Shown one piece after another: positions 1-7,590 of a stretch of DNA of 64,000 nt. This stretch comes from Stenotrophomonas rhizophila. GTDB taxonomy: Bacteria; Pseudomonadota; Gammaproteobacteria; Xanthomonadales; Xanthomonadaceae. Numbering within the stretch: position 1 is the stretch's first letter; each line of letters begins with the position of its first letter. Position numbers and translations under genes: made by a program. Location: the NCBI RefSeq assembly GCF_007667275.1, contig NZ_VDQT01000001.1, positions 1,355,125 through 1,419,124 of the forward strand. The letters run 5' to 3'. Under the pieces are notes generated by a model. The model had not been told where the DNA came from, searched no databases, and was given only the letters and a program-made list of their open reading frames with translations.

Positions 1-449
1 AGGCCGTCGGCACGTGCGGGCAGATCGAGCACGGTCTCGATCTGGCCGGCCAGTTCGTAGTCCAGCATCAGCGCCCAGCCGCCGCGGAACGGCAGGCGGC
101 GCCCTGCGCCAGGAACGGGCGACGGCGAATCAGGCGCGCCCTCGCGCGGCAGGCGCAGGGCGTGCCAGTGCGCGTCGAGTACGTCGAGGAAGGTGCCGGC
201 GTGCGCGGTGCCGGCGTGATCGCGCACGACGCCGTCGGCGTGCAGTGCGAGCGATTCGCCGTTGCCCATCAGCAGCAGGTCCCAGCGGCCCTGGGCAGTG
301 CCCGAGGCGGTGGATTCCATCAACAGCGGGTAACGCAGCGGTGCCAGACGCTGTAGCGCGAGCAGGTCGGTGGTGTCTGGCAGCAGGTGGGTCTGGAACA
401 TGGGAATACCGGCGGTGGTGTCGGGGCCGGCGGCGAGCCGGTCTGGCAT
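1..449 (-). CDS. pabB: Aminodeoxychorismate synthase component I, N-terminal part (cut by window edge)
   Basis: About 149 N-terminal codons of a PabB-type protein, which with a PabA glutaminase makes 4-amino-4-deoxychorismate for folate. The recognisable stretch is RGGWALMLDYELAGQIE near the window edge, the chorismate-binding family's N-terminal 'GGW..Y' segment. Two in-frame ATGs exist, at 449 and at 401 (MFQTHLLPD); neither has a clear Shine-Dalgarno, and 401 is equally plausible. It lies downstream of fabF in the same direction, as in other Xanthomonadaceae where pabB follows the fab cluster. A SMAG palindrome and a strong hairpin separate it from fabF, so it may have its own promoter. 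Confidence 0.75.
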   Translation of the reverse strand, partial: MPDRLAAGPDTTAGIPMFQTHLLPDTTDLLALQRLAPLRYPLLMESTASGTAQGRWDLLLMGNGESLALHADGVVRDHAGTAHAGTFLDVLDAHWHALRLPREGAPDSPSPVPGAGRRLPFRGGWALMLDYELAGQIETVLDLPARADG

Positions 450-456
450 TGTGGGG

Positions 457-478
457 GCCGGCCAACGGCCGGCGCTAC
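457..478 (-). repeat. SMAG (GTAG-type REP) palindrome
   Basis: GCCGGCC/GGCCGGC stem with an AAC loop, followed by GTAG on the minus strand. It sits just upstream of pabB. Confidence 0.8.
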
Positions 479-500
479 CGGGCGCATTGCCCAGATGTGC

Positions 501-528
501 CAAGGCCGCCCGGTGGGCGGCCTTGGCA
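501..528. terminator. Strong hairpin between fabF and pabB
   Basis: CCAAGGCCGCCC pairs with GGGCGGCCTTGG around a 3-4 nt loop, immediately 3' of the fabF stop codon. There is no long T tract, so intrinsic termination is uncertain; it may act as an mRNA 3'-end stabiliser. Confidence 0.45.
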
Positions 529-548
529 GACAGCTGTCGCAGCGTGAC

Positions 549-1811
549 TCAGACGCGCTTGAACACCAGCGTGCCGTTGGTACCGCCGAAGCCGAAGCCG
601 TTGGACATCACCACGTCGACCTTGGCTTCGCGTGCGGTGTTGGGCACGTAATCCAGGTCGCAGCCCTCGCCCGCTTCGTGCAGGTTGATGGTGGGCGGAA
701 TGATGTTGTCGCGCAGCGCCAGCACCGAGAAGATCGCTTCCACGCCACCGGCCGCACCCAGCAGGTGGCCGGTCATCGACTTGGTGGAGCTGACCATCAT
801 CTTGTAGGCGTGGTCGCCGAAGGCGGTCTTCATCGCCATGGTTTCGCCGAGGTCGCCGAGCGGGGTGGAGGTGCCGTGCGCATTGAGGTAACCCACCTGG
901 TCCGGGCTGACGCCGGCGTCCTTGAGGGCCATGGTCATGCAGCGGGCAGCGCCTTCGCCGTTCTCGCTCGGCGCGGTCATGTGGTACGCGTCCGAGCTGG
1001 CGCCGAAACCGGCAAGCTCGGCGTAGATGCGCGCGCCACGCGCCTTGGCGTGTTCGTATTCTTCCAGGATCAGGATGCCGGCGCCGTCGCCGAGCACGAA
1101 GCCGTCGCGTTCCTTGTCCCACGGGCGCGAGGCTTCGGCCGGGGCGTCGTTGCGGGTGCTCATGGCCTTCATGGCGCAGAAGCCGCCCAGCGCGGTCGGC
1201 GAGGAGCCACGTTCGGCACCGCCGACCACCATCACGTCCGCGTCGCCGTACTGGATCATGCGCATCGCGGTGCCGATGGAATGGTTGGAGGTGGCGCAGG
1301 CCGACACCGCCGAGAACGACGGCCCCTTCAACCCGGTGATGATGCTCAGCTGGCCGGGCAGCATGTTGATGATGGTCTTGGGCACGTAGAAGGGCGAGAT
1401 CTTCTTGCCCTCGTGGAACTCGATGGTCTGTTCCTCGATGCCCAGCAGGCCGCCGATGCCCGCGCCCACGATGGCGCCGATACGCTCGGCATTGCCGTCG
1501 GTGATCTCCAGGCCCGAATCGTTCAAGGCCATGAAGGCGGCACCGAGGCCGTAATGGATGAACGGGTCCATCTTCTTGGCATCCTTGCCGCTGACCCGGA
1601 ACTTGCCGAACTGTTCGTTGTCGGCGGTGATGTCGAAGTCCCTGACCTCACCTGCGATCTTGGTGGTGAAACGGTCCAGGTAGGCCTGCGAAACGTTGGT
1701 CAGCGGGCCGATGCCGGAACGACCTTCGGTGATGCCCTTCCAACTGGTGGCCATATCATTGCCCAACGGCGAGACCATGCCCATGCCGGTAACGACGACG
1801 CGACGCTTCAT
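549..1811 (-). CDS. fabF: Beta-ketoacyl-ACP synthase II
   Basis: Condenses malonyl-ACP with acyl-ACP during cytosolic type II fatty-acid elongation. The 420-aa product is close to the usual ~413 aa. The Cys-His-His catalytic set is complete: C172 in SACATSNH, H312 in [11 protein letters not shown] and H349 in [13 protein letters not shown], with K344 beside it. Start ATG at 1811 is chosen over an upstream in-frame codon because AGGAGA lies seven bases ahead and [17 protein letters not shown] is the family N-terminus. It is downstream of acpP in the fab operon, separated by a terminator-like hairpin that may lower its expression relative to acpP. Confidence 0.97.
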   Translation of the reverse strand: MKRRVVVTGMGMVSPLGNDMATSWKGITEGRSGIGPLTNVSQAYLDRFTTKIAGEVRDFDITADNEQFGKFRVSGKDAKKMDPFIHYGLGAAFMALNDSGLEITDGNAERIGAIVGAGIGGLLGIEEQTIEFHEGKKISPFYVPKTIINMLPGQLSIITGLKGPSFSAVSACATSNHSIGTAMRMIQYGDADVMVVGGAERGSSPTALGGFCAMKAMSTRNDAPAEASRPWDKERDGFVLGDGAGILILEEYEHAKARGARIYAELAGFGASSDAYHMTAPSENGEGAARCMTMALKDAGVSPDQVGYLNAHGTSTPLGDLGETMAMKTAFGDHAYKMMVSSTKSMTGHLLGAAGGVEAIFSVLALRDNIIPPTINLHEAGEGCDLDYVPNTAREAKVDVVMSNGFGFGGTNGTLVFKRV

Positions 1812-1828
1812 TGCAGATTCTCCTGACT

Positions 1829-1857
1829 CAAAAAACACAGGGCCGCTAGCGCGGCCC
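1829..1857 (-). terminator. Attenuator-like terminator between acpP and fabF
   Basis: GGGCCGC/GCGGCCC stem with a 4-nt loop, followed on the minus strand by TGTGTTTTTTG. It has a genuine stem-plus-T-run form but sits inside the operon, so it probably terminates part of the acpP transcripts. Confidence 0.65.
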
Positions 1858-1916
1858 CATGGGATTGCTGCGCGCGATGGCGGCGTTGGCCACGATCGCG
1901 CGCACGCCGCCCGACA

Positions 1917-2156
1917 TCACGCCTTGACGTGAGCCGAAACGTAGTCGATTGCAGCCTGGACGGTGCTGATCTTCTCGGCTTCTTCGTCCGGGATCTCGCA
2001 CTCGAATTCTTCTTCCAGCGCCATCACCAGCTCGACGGTGTCCAGGGAGTCGGCGCCCAGGTCATCGACGAACGATGCGCCGTTGGTGACTTCTTCTTCC
2101 TTGACGCCAAGCTGTTCGACGACGATTTTCTTGACGCGTTCTTCGATGGTGCTCAT
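1917..2156 (-). CDS. acpP: Acyl carrier protein
   Basis: Small acidic carrier (79 aa) that holds growing acyl chains on 4'-phosphopantetheine for the Fab enzymes and for lipid A and phospholipid synthesis. The phosphopantetheine site S37 is in the canonical GADSLDT. The ATG at 2156 is preceded by GGAG about nine bases upstream, and [10 protein letters not shown] is the standard N-terminus. It sits between fabG and fabF. The 153-bp gap upstream holds a hairpin (CGCCAT-CAA-ATGGCG at 2196-2210) with a T run, which suggests acpP also has its own promoter and leader, as expected for a very highly expressed gene. Confidence 0.98.
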   Translation of the reverse strand: MSTIEERVKKIVVEQLGVKEEEVTNGASFVDDLGADSLDTVELVMALEEEFECEIPDEEAEKISTVQAAIDYVSAHVKA

Positions 2157-2184
2157 TGGATATCGCTCCAGATGGAGTAGTGGT

Positions 2185-2210
2185 TCAAAAAGTGACGCCA
2201 TCAAATGGCG
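2185..2210 (-). terminator. Leader hairpin upstream of acpP
   Basis: A CGCCAT/ATGGCG stem followed on the minus strand by TCACTTTTTG lies 30-55 bases before the acpP ATG. It could terminate fabG read-through or act as a leader structure. There is no experimental basis for choosing between them. Confidence 0.4.
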
Positions 2211-2309
2211 ATGGCCGTGGGATAGTGTAGTGGAAACCGCAGGCCCCTTGCATTTCTGCAAAAAACCATTCAGATCAACCACTTGCGGTGCATTCCCTGC
2301 ACCACATGC

Positions 2310-3053
2310 TTACGGCATGTACATGCCGCCGTTCACATGGAGGGTTTCGCCGGTGATGTAGCTGGCCGAAGGACCGGCCAGGAACGCCACCGCGTTGGCG
2401 ATGTCGGACGGCTCGCCCAGGCGCTCCAGGGCGATCGACTTGACCAGGCCGGTGCGCTGCTCTTCGGGCAGGGCCTTGGTCATGTCGGTGTCGATGAAGC
2501 CCGGGGCCACCACGTTGACGGTGATCCCGCGCGAGCCGATTTCCTTGGCCAGCGACTTGGAGAAGGCAATGATGCCGGCCTTGGCCGCGGCGTAGTTGGC
2601 CTGGCCGGCGTTGCCGGTCACACCGATCACCGAGGCGATGTTGATGATGCGGCCCTTGCGCGCCTTCATCATGCCGCGGATGACCGCCTTGGAGGTGCGG
2701 TAGACGCTGGTCAGGTTGGTGTCGAGGATGGCCTGCCAGTCTTCGTCCTTCATCCGCAGCAACAGGTTGTCGCGGGTGATGCCGGCGTTGTTGACCAGGA
2801 TGCTGATCGCACCGAATTCCTTGGCGATGCCGTCCAGCACGGCGTCCAGCGCGGCCGGGTCGGTCACGTTCAGCGCGCGGCCATGGCCGCCCACCGCCGC
2901 CAGGCGTTCGCCGATGGCCGTCGCGCCGGATTCGGTGGTGGCGGTGCCGATGACGGTCGCGCCCTGCGCGGCCAGTGCGTCGGCGATCGCCGCACCGATG
3001 CCACGGCTGGCGCCGGTGACCAGTGCGATTTCACCCTGAAGGGGCTTGCTCAT
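2310..3053 (-). CDS. fabG: 3-oxoacyl-ACP reductase
   Basis: NADPH-dependent short-chain dehydrogenase (247 aa) that reduces 3-ketoacyl-ACP in the elongation cycle. The cofactor motif TGASRGIG is at residues 13-20, NNAG at 88-91, and the catalytic triad is S141, Y154 and K158 (NYAAAKAG). The ATG at 3053 has an AGGA ribosome-binding site nearby and gives the standard N-terminus; upstream in-frame codons encode unrelated sequence. It is third in the fabD-fabG-acpP-fabF run, 76 bp after fabD. Confidence 0.97.
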   Translation of the reverse strand: MSKPLQGEIALVTGASRGIGAAIADALAAQGATVIGTATTESGATAIGERLAAVGGHGRALNVTDPAALDAVLDGIAKEFGAISILVNNAGITRDNLLLRMKDEDWQAILDTNLTSVYRTSKAVIRGMMKARKGRIINIASVIGVTGNAGQANYAAAKAGIIAFSKSLAKEIGSRGITVNVVAPGFIDTDMTKALPEEQRTGLVKSIALERLGEPSDIANAVAFLAGPSASYITGETLHVNGGMYMP

Positions 3054-3129
3054 GCTCAGTTTCCTCGAACGGGACCGACCCGCGGCGCCAGCCCGGGGGC
3101 TGGCACGTGACGGGCACGGTCGAAAGTCA

Positions 3130-4074
3130 TCAGGCAGCCCAGGTCTCGCGGGCGGTCTCGAAGTCGGCGGGCGTGGACAGTGTGCGCGCATCCAGCGATT
3201 TGTCGATGCGCTTGATCAATCCGGTCAGCACCTTGCCGGGGCCGCACTCGGCCACGCGGGTGACGCCACGGGCGGCGAGCGCCTCCACGCAGCCGGTCCA
3301 CTGCACCGGCAGGTACAGCTGCTGGACCAGGGCGCTGCGGATGGCGTCGATGCCGTCATGGATGCGTGCGTCGACGTTCTGCACCACCGGCAGGTTAGGC
3401 ACGCGCCAGTCCAGGCCGGCCATGGTCTCGGCCAGGCGATTGGCGGCTTCGCGCATCAGCGGGGTATGCGAGGGCACGCTGACGGCAAGCTTCACCGCCT
3501 TGCGCACGCCCTTTTCGGCGAGCAGGGCCAGCGCGCGGTCGACCGCCTCGGCGTCGCCACCGATCACGATCTGGCCGGGCGAGTTGTAATTGGCCGGGAC
3601 CACCACCTGGCTGCCCGAAGCCTGTTCACAGACCTCCTTGACCAGCGCATCCTCGGCGCCGAGCACGGCGGCCATGGCACCGACGCCGGCCGGGGCGGCT
3701 TCCTGCATCAGCTGGCCGCGCAGGCGCACCAGGTGGGCGCCATCACGCAGCGACAGCGCGCCGGCGGCAACCAGCGCGGTGTATTCGCCCAGGCTGTGCC
3801 CGGCCAGCACCGCCGGCTGGGCGCCGTGCACGGCCTTCCAGGCGCGCCACACGCCGATGCTGGCGGCCAGCAGCGCGGGCTGGGTGTATTCGGTGCGGTT
3901 CAGCATCTCTTCCGGGCCGCCCTGCGACAGCGCCCACAGGTCCACGCCGGCGCCGTCGGAGGCTTCGGTGAAGGCCTCGCGCACCTGCGCGTGCAGTTCG
4001 GCCAGTTCAGCCAGCATGCCCAGCGACTGCGAGCCCTGGCCGGGGAACACGAAAGCGAGATTGGAATCGGTCAC
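3130..4074 (-). CDS. fabD: Malonyl-CoA:ACP transacylase
   Basis: Transfers malonyl from CoA to ACP. The 314-aa product has N-terminal FPGQGSQ, nucleophile S94 in GHSLGEY, R119 and H203, the complete MCAT set. The start is taken as GTG at 4074, because AGGCGGA lies at Shine-Dalgarno distance. A TTG at 4092 would add six residues and has no ribosome-binding site. It precedes fabG. Upstream a kinase-like gene, rather than the usual fabH, is the immediate neighbour. Confidence 0.95.
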   Translation of the reverse strand: MTDSNLAFVFPGQGSQSLGMLAELAELHAQVREAFTEASDGAGVDLWALSQGGPEEMLNRTEYTQPALLAASIGVWRAWKAVHGAQPAVLAGHSLGEYTALVAAGALSLRDGAHLVRLRGQLMQEAAPAGVGAMAAVLGAEDALVKEVCEQASGSQVVVPANYNSPGQIVIGGDAEAVDRALALLAEKGVRKAVKLAVSVPSHTPLMREAANRLAETMAGLDWRVPNLPVVQNVDARIHDGIDAIRSALVQQLYLPVQWTGCVEALAARGVTRVAECGPGKVLTGLIKRIDKSLDARTLSTPADFETARETWAA

Positions 4075-4166
4075 GCGGAAATCCGCCTGCAAAAAACGAA
4101 CGGCGAATGATAAGGGGGAAAAGCGCGCTTCGTCTGTACTGGCGCGTATTGACCAGGCCCAGGCAG

Positions 4167-4190
4167 GTGCCGACCGTGGGTCGGCACGCC
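4167..4190. repeat. SMAG-like palindrome
   Basis: GTGCCGACC/GGTCGGCAC arms around GTG, next to the kinase-like gene's stop codon. It lacks a perfect GTAG head, so it is a degenerate copy. Confidence 0.6.
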
Positions 4191-4191
4191 C

Positions 4192-4974
4192 TCAGACAAA
4201 CAGCTGCAGGATGTCCAGATCGCCGTCGCTGAAGAAGTCGAAACAGATCGCCACCAGCATCAACATGCCCAGCGTAGTGGCCCCGTGCACGACCAGGATG
4301 GCGTGCGCCAGCGCGCGCGCCGAACGCCCCATCTTCATGCTGTAGCGGGCCAGGCGCTGCAACCGACCCGACACCGCGTGCGCATGCGCCAGGACCGGGG
4401 CGTCTTCGCCGTCCATGGCTGCCGCCATCAGCGCCTGCAGCCGCTCGGGGCGGTGTTCGTAGTACTTGGCCACGCCGTAGCCGAACATCAGCCAGTCGCG
4501 GGCCTGGGCCTGGGCCAGGTCCATCACTTCCAGCGGGTCTTCCTCGAAATCGATGAAGCCGATGGCCTGGCCATCCCAGGTCAGGTTACGCGGCAGCGGT
4601 TGGCCGAAATAGGCGCCCCGGGCGTGGGCCACGACGATGGCCTGCATGGCGGCCGACACCAGTGCGTCGCGGCCGGCATCGTCGGCCTGGCGCAGGCACG
4701 TGTTGAAGGAGCGGCCGTTGTCGCCCAGGACCAGCGAGGCATGGCCGCTGCCGATCACGTGCGGCACGTTTACTCCCTGGGCCTGCAGCTCGGCCAGGCG
4801 CCGCGCTTCGGTCTCACGGGCGGCATCGCCGCCGCGATGCGGCGGTGGGCGCAGGGCGTCCAGCTGGAAACGGTTGGCCACGAACCTGAGCAGGCCCAGC
4901 GCGACCGCGCGGCTGCTCTCGCCGTACTGCTTCAGCCAGGCGCGCTGGCCTTCGATGACGATGGGTTCGACCAT
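4192..4974 (-). CDS. Kinase-fold (Kdo-kinase/RIO-like) protein with C-terminal membrane segment, in the fab operon
   Basis: 260 aa. The layout resembles small lipopolysaccharide-kinase/BUD32-like proteins: K15 in RAWLKQYG (possible ATP lysine), E56, a catalytic-loop-like segment H117...GQPLPRN130, and a metal-binding-like D142 in FIDFEED. The usual HxD catalytic aspartate is not visible (GQPLPRN where HADLxxxN is expected), so activity and substrate are unproven. Residues about 222-247 form one hydrophobic helix near the C-terminus, suggesting membrane attachment. ATG at 4974 has GGAG seven bases upstream. It lies between fabH and fabD, so a role in lipid or LPS supply is an inference from position only. 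Confidence 0.6.
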   Translation of the reverse strand: MVEPIVIEGQRAWLKQYGESSRAVALGLLRFVANRFQLDALRPPPHRGGDAARETEARRLAELQAQGVNVPHVIGSGHASLVLGDNGRSFNTCLRQADDAGRDALVSAAMQAIVVAHARGAYFGQPLPRNLTWDGQAIGFIDFEEDPLEVMDLAQAQARDWLMFGYGVAKYYEHRPERLQALMAAAMDGEDAPVLAHAHAVSGRLQRLARYSMKMGRSARALAHAILVVHGATTLGMLMLVAICFDFFSDGDLDILQLFV

Positions 4975-4996
4975 GACACATCTCCAGAAATGCAGA

Positions 4997-5015
4997 ACGG
5001 CCCCATCGGGGCCGT
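4997..5015. terminator. Hairpin between fabH and the kinase-like gene
   Basis: ACGGCCCC-AT-CGGGGCCGT palindrome with short T stretches on both sides. It is a weak bidirectional terminator or processing site inside the operon. Confidence 0.4.
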
Positions 5016-5037
5016 TTCGTGTGAACCGATTAACGCA

Positions 5038-6015
5038 TTAATAACGCAGCAGCGCCGAACCCCAGGTGAAGCCGCCACCGAAGGCTTCCAGCAGCAGCAG
5101 CTGGCCGCGCTGGACCCTGCCGGAGCGCACTGCGACGTCCAGCGCCATCGGCACCGACGCCGACGAGGTGTTGCCGTGCCTGTCGACGGTGACCACGACC
5201 TGGTCCATCGACATGTCCAGGCGCTTGGCGGTGGCTTCGATGATGCGCAGGTTGGCCTGGTGCGGGATCAGCCAGTCCAGGTCGGCCTTGCTCAGGCCGT
5301 TGGCATCGAGGGTTTCATCAACGACCGAGTCCAGCGCCTTGACCGCGTACTTGAACACGTCGTTGCCCTTCATCAGGATCGCGCCGCGGGCCTGCTCGCC
5401 TTCGCCGAAGCCGGCCGAGACGCCCACCGGGTTCCACAGCAGTTCCTTCTTGCTGCCATCCGAATGCAGGTGGGTGCTGAGGATGCCGGTGTCTTCATCG
5501 GCCTTCAGCACCACCGCGCCCGCGCCATCGCCGAACAGCACGCAGGTGGTGCGGTCGTTCCAGTCGACGATGCGGGTGAGGGTTTCCGCACCGATGACCA
5601 GCACATGGCGGGCATCACCGGAACGGATGAATTTGTCGGCCACGCCCAGCGCGAACACGAAGCCCGAACAGGCGGCGTTGACGTCGAAGGCAGGGCAGCC
5701 GCTCGCACCGAGCTTGGCCTGGATCAGGCACGCGGTGGAGGGAAAGATCAGATCGGGGGTGGTGGTACCCACCACGATCATGTCGAGCTGGGACGCATCG
5801 ATACCGGCCGCTTCCAGCGCACGCACCGCGGCGTGGTAGCCGAGGTCGCTGGTGGTTTCCGTGTCGGCGGCAATATGCCGTTCACGGATGCCGGTACGCG
5901 TCTGGATCCACTCATCGCTGGTGTCGACCATTTTCTCCAGATCCTGGTTGGTCAACACTTTTTCGGGCAAATAACTACCAGTGCCCGCGATCCTCGAGTA
6001 GATCCGCTTGCTCAT
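5038..6015 (-). CDS. fabH: Beta-ketoacyl-ACP synthase III
   Basis: Starts fatty-acid synthesis by condensing acetyl- (or branched) CoA with malonyl-ACP. The product is 325 aa with catalytic C116 (NAACSGF), H252 (PHQANLRI) and N282 (GNTSSAS), the full FabH triad. ATG at 6015 with AGGAA upstream. It is separated from rpmF by an 11-bp stem hairpin. plsX, which normally stands between rpmF and fabH, is absent here. Confidence 0.97.
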   Translation of the reverse strand: MSKRIYSRIAGTGSYLPEKVLTNQDLEKMVDTSDEWIQTRTGIRERHIAADTETTSDLGYHAAVRALEAAGIDASQLDMIVVGTTTPDLIFPSTACLIQAKLGASGCPAFDVNAACSGFVFALGVADKFIRSGDARHVLVIGAETLTRIVDWNDRTTCVLFGDGAGAVVLKADEDTGILSTHLHSDGSKKELLWNPVGVSAGFGEGEQARGAILMKGNDVFKYAVKALDSVVDETLDANGLSKADLDWLIPHQANLRIIEATAKRLDMSMDQVVVTVDRHGNTSSASVPMALDVAVRSGRVQRGQLLLLEAFGGGFTWGSALLRY

Positions 6016-6033
6016 TGCATTTCCTGTAAAAGG

Positions 6034-6062
6034 TAAAGGCCGCTGTCCGGCGGACAGCGGCC
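6034..6062 (-). terminator. Hairpin between rpmF and fabH
   Basis: GGCCGCTGTCC pairs with GGACAGCGGCC over a 3-nt loop (6038-6062), with TTTACCTTTT following on the minus strand. It may attenuate transcription from rpmF into fabH. Confidence 0.55.
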
Positions 6063-6070
6063 CTCACGAA

Positions 6071-6268
6071 TCAATCTTCTTCGACGGCCGAGTTCGACTT
6101 GGTCGCGATCACCTTCTTGCCACGGTAGAAACCGTCGGCGGTGATGTGGTGACGCAGATGCACTTCACCGGTGGTCGGATCGGTGGACAGCTGCTTGGCG
6201 CTCAGGGCGTCATGCGAACGGCGCTGGCCGCGGCGGGACGGGGTAACACGGGATTTCTGCACAGCCAT
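6071..6268 (-). CDS. rpmF: 50S ribosomal protein L32
   Basis: 65-aa basic large-subunit protein beginning [20 protein letters not shown] and containing [17 protein letters not shown], both typical of L32. ATG at 6268. The CxxC zinc pairs of some L32 proteins are absent, as is normal for this C-minus type. It follows yceD by 108 bp and precedes fabH, the conserved yceD-rpmF-fab linkage. Confidence 0.97.
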   Translation of the reverse strand: MAVQKSRVTPSRRGQRRSHDALSAKQLSTDPTTGEVHLRHHITADGFYRGKKVIATKSNSAVEED

Positions 6269-6376
6269 GGGATTGCTCCAAACTCGGTTCGATTTGCTTC
6301 GTCGTATCGTCGCGCAGGACGCCAGCGCCCAGCACATTCTTCGCTTTCGCCGCAGCCGCCGACGACAATCCGGCTG

Positions 6377-6886
6377 CTATTGTTTCTTCAACGCCGCCAA
6401 TGCCGCGAACGGATTGGCCTTGCTCTGTTCTTCTTCGGTCGGTGCCCAGTCCCGGTTCACCGCCTCGCCCTCGGGCGACAGCGGTACCACGGGGACGGCC
6501 AGGACCAGTTCGTCCTCGACCAGGTCCAGCGGACGCAGGTTGCCGTGTTCCGGCACCAGCATCGCCTCGTACTCCTCCGGCAGCGCGGACTCCTCGTCTT
6601 CGCTGCGGATCAGGCCGAGACGCTGCTTCACCGACACCGGCAGCAGGAAGCGCTGCAGGCTGCGCTGACAGATCAGCGGCAGCGCGGTTTCGATGGACAG
6701 GTCCACATAGGATACCTTCAGCACCTCGTCGTGACCGAACTCCAGCGCAAAGCTGCACTTTCCTTCGGTATCGGCAACAAGGCCCTGCAGGCGGGTCATT
6801 TCAGCCAGTTCTACCTGACCGTCGAAGCACCTTCGTGCTGCGACCATGCGCCAGGCATCCAGCGTTTCGGGCACGTTCGCGGACAT
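6377..6886 (-). CDS. yceD: YceD/DUF177 family protein (23S rRNA accumulation protein)
   Basis: 169-aa protein of the DUF177 family, linked to 23S rRNA biogenesis and almost always encoded next to rpmF. The family hallmark region LICQRSLQRFLLPV is present, together with an acidic central part and the C-terminal NPFAALAALKKQ tail. ATG at 6886 is only about 10 bases from a good -10 element (6897-6902), so the mRNA should have a 5' leader of about four bases. There is no usable Shine-Dalgarno sequence, so near-leaderless translation is likely. First gene of the fab operon; divergent from maf. Confidence 0.92.
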   Translation of the reverse strand: MSANVPETLDAWRMVAARRCFDGQVELAEMTRLQGLVADTEGKCSFALEFGHDEVLKVSYVDLSIETALPLICQRSLQRFLLPVSVKQRLGLIRSEDEESALPEEYEAMLVPEHGNLRPLDLVEDELVLAVPVVPLSPEGEAVNRDWAPTEEEQSKANPFAALAALKKQ

Positions 6887-6896
6887 AAGCCGCTGA

Positions 6897-6925
6897 ATGT
6901 TAAGGACGCTTTGGGCCGTTGTCAA
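6897..6925 (-). promoter_or_regulatory. Sigma-70 promoter of yceD-rpmF-fab operon
   Basis: On the minus strand TTGACA (6920-6925), a 17-bp spacer and TAACAT (6897-6902). The -35 is a perfect consensus and the -10 matches 4 of 6. The expected start site is about 6890, four bases before the yceD ATG. Confidence 0.8.
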
Positions 6926-6998
6926 ATGCCTCCGCCCCAAGGCGCACGCCCGGTGCGGTAGAGTGCGCCCCACTCTCCCTGCTGCCCGGTATTGTCGC

Positions 6999-7571
6999 AT
7001 GCTTCCCCTGCTGTTGGCGTCCACCTCCCGCTATCGCCGTGAACTGCTGGAACGGCTGGGCCTGCCGCTGGAGACGGCGCGGCCGGACGTGGACGAGTCC
7101 CCTGCCCCCGGCGAGGCGCCGCGGGCCCTGGCAGTGCGGCTGGCGCGGGCCAAGGCGGCCGAGGTGGCAGCGCGGCACCCGGACCGCTGGGTGATCGGCT
7201 CGGATCAGGTCGCCGACCTGAATGGAACCCCGCTGGGCAAGCCCGGCGATGTCGCCGGCGCCGAGGCCCAGCTGGCTGCCATGTCGGGCCAGACCGTAGC
7301 CTTCCACACCGCGATCTGCCTGGTCCGCGACCAGCAGGTGCTGGAGGCCTGCGACCTGACCCAGGTAAGGTTCCGCGCCTTGGAGCGCGACGAGATCGCC
7401 CGCTATGTCGCTGCTGAACGACCGCTGGACTGCGCCGGCAGCTTCAAGTGCGAGGGGCTGGGCATCACCCTGTTCGAGGCAATCGAGAACCGCGATCCCA
7501 CCGCGCTGATCGGCCTGCCGCTGATCGCGCTGGCCGGGCTGCTGCGCGAGGCCGGCTACCGGCTGCCCTGA
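6999..7571 (+). CDS. maf: Maf/YceF family nucleotide pyrophosphatase
   Basis: 190-aa Maf protein that hydrolyses non-canonical nucleoside triphosphates; the YceF subgroup acts on m7GTP. It shows the N-terminal LLASTSRYRRELL phosphate-binding motif, the catalytic-aspartate region GSDQVADL, GKPG, and a late ENRDPTALIGLPL. ATG at 6999. It is divergent from yceD, the same neighbour as yceF in E. coli, which supports the m7GTP subgroup. The 112-bp shared control region contains the yceD promoter; I could not define a convincing maf promoter. Confidence 0.93.
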   Translation: MLPLLLASTSRYRRELLERLGLPLETARPDVDESPAPGEAPRALAVRLARAKAAEVAARHPDRWVIGSDQVADLNGTPLGKPGDVAGAEAQLAAMSGQTVAFHTAICLVRDQQVLEACDLTQVRFRALERDEIARYVAAERPLDCAGSFKCEGLGITLFEAIENRDPTALIGLPLIALAGLLREAGYRLP

Positions 7572-7590
7572 GCCGGGCGACGCCGCCGGC

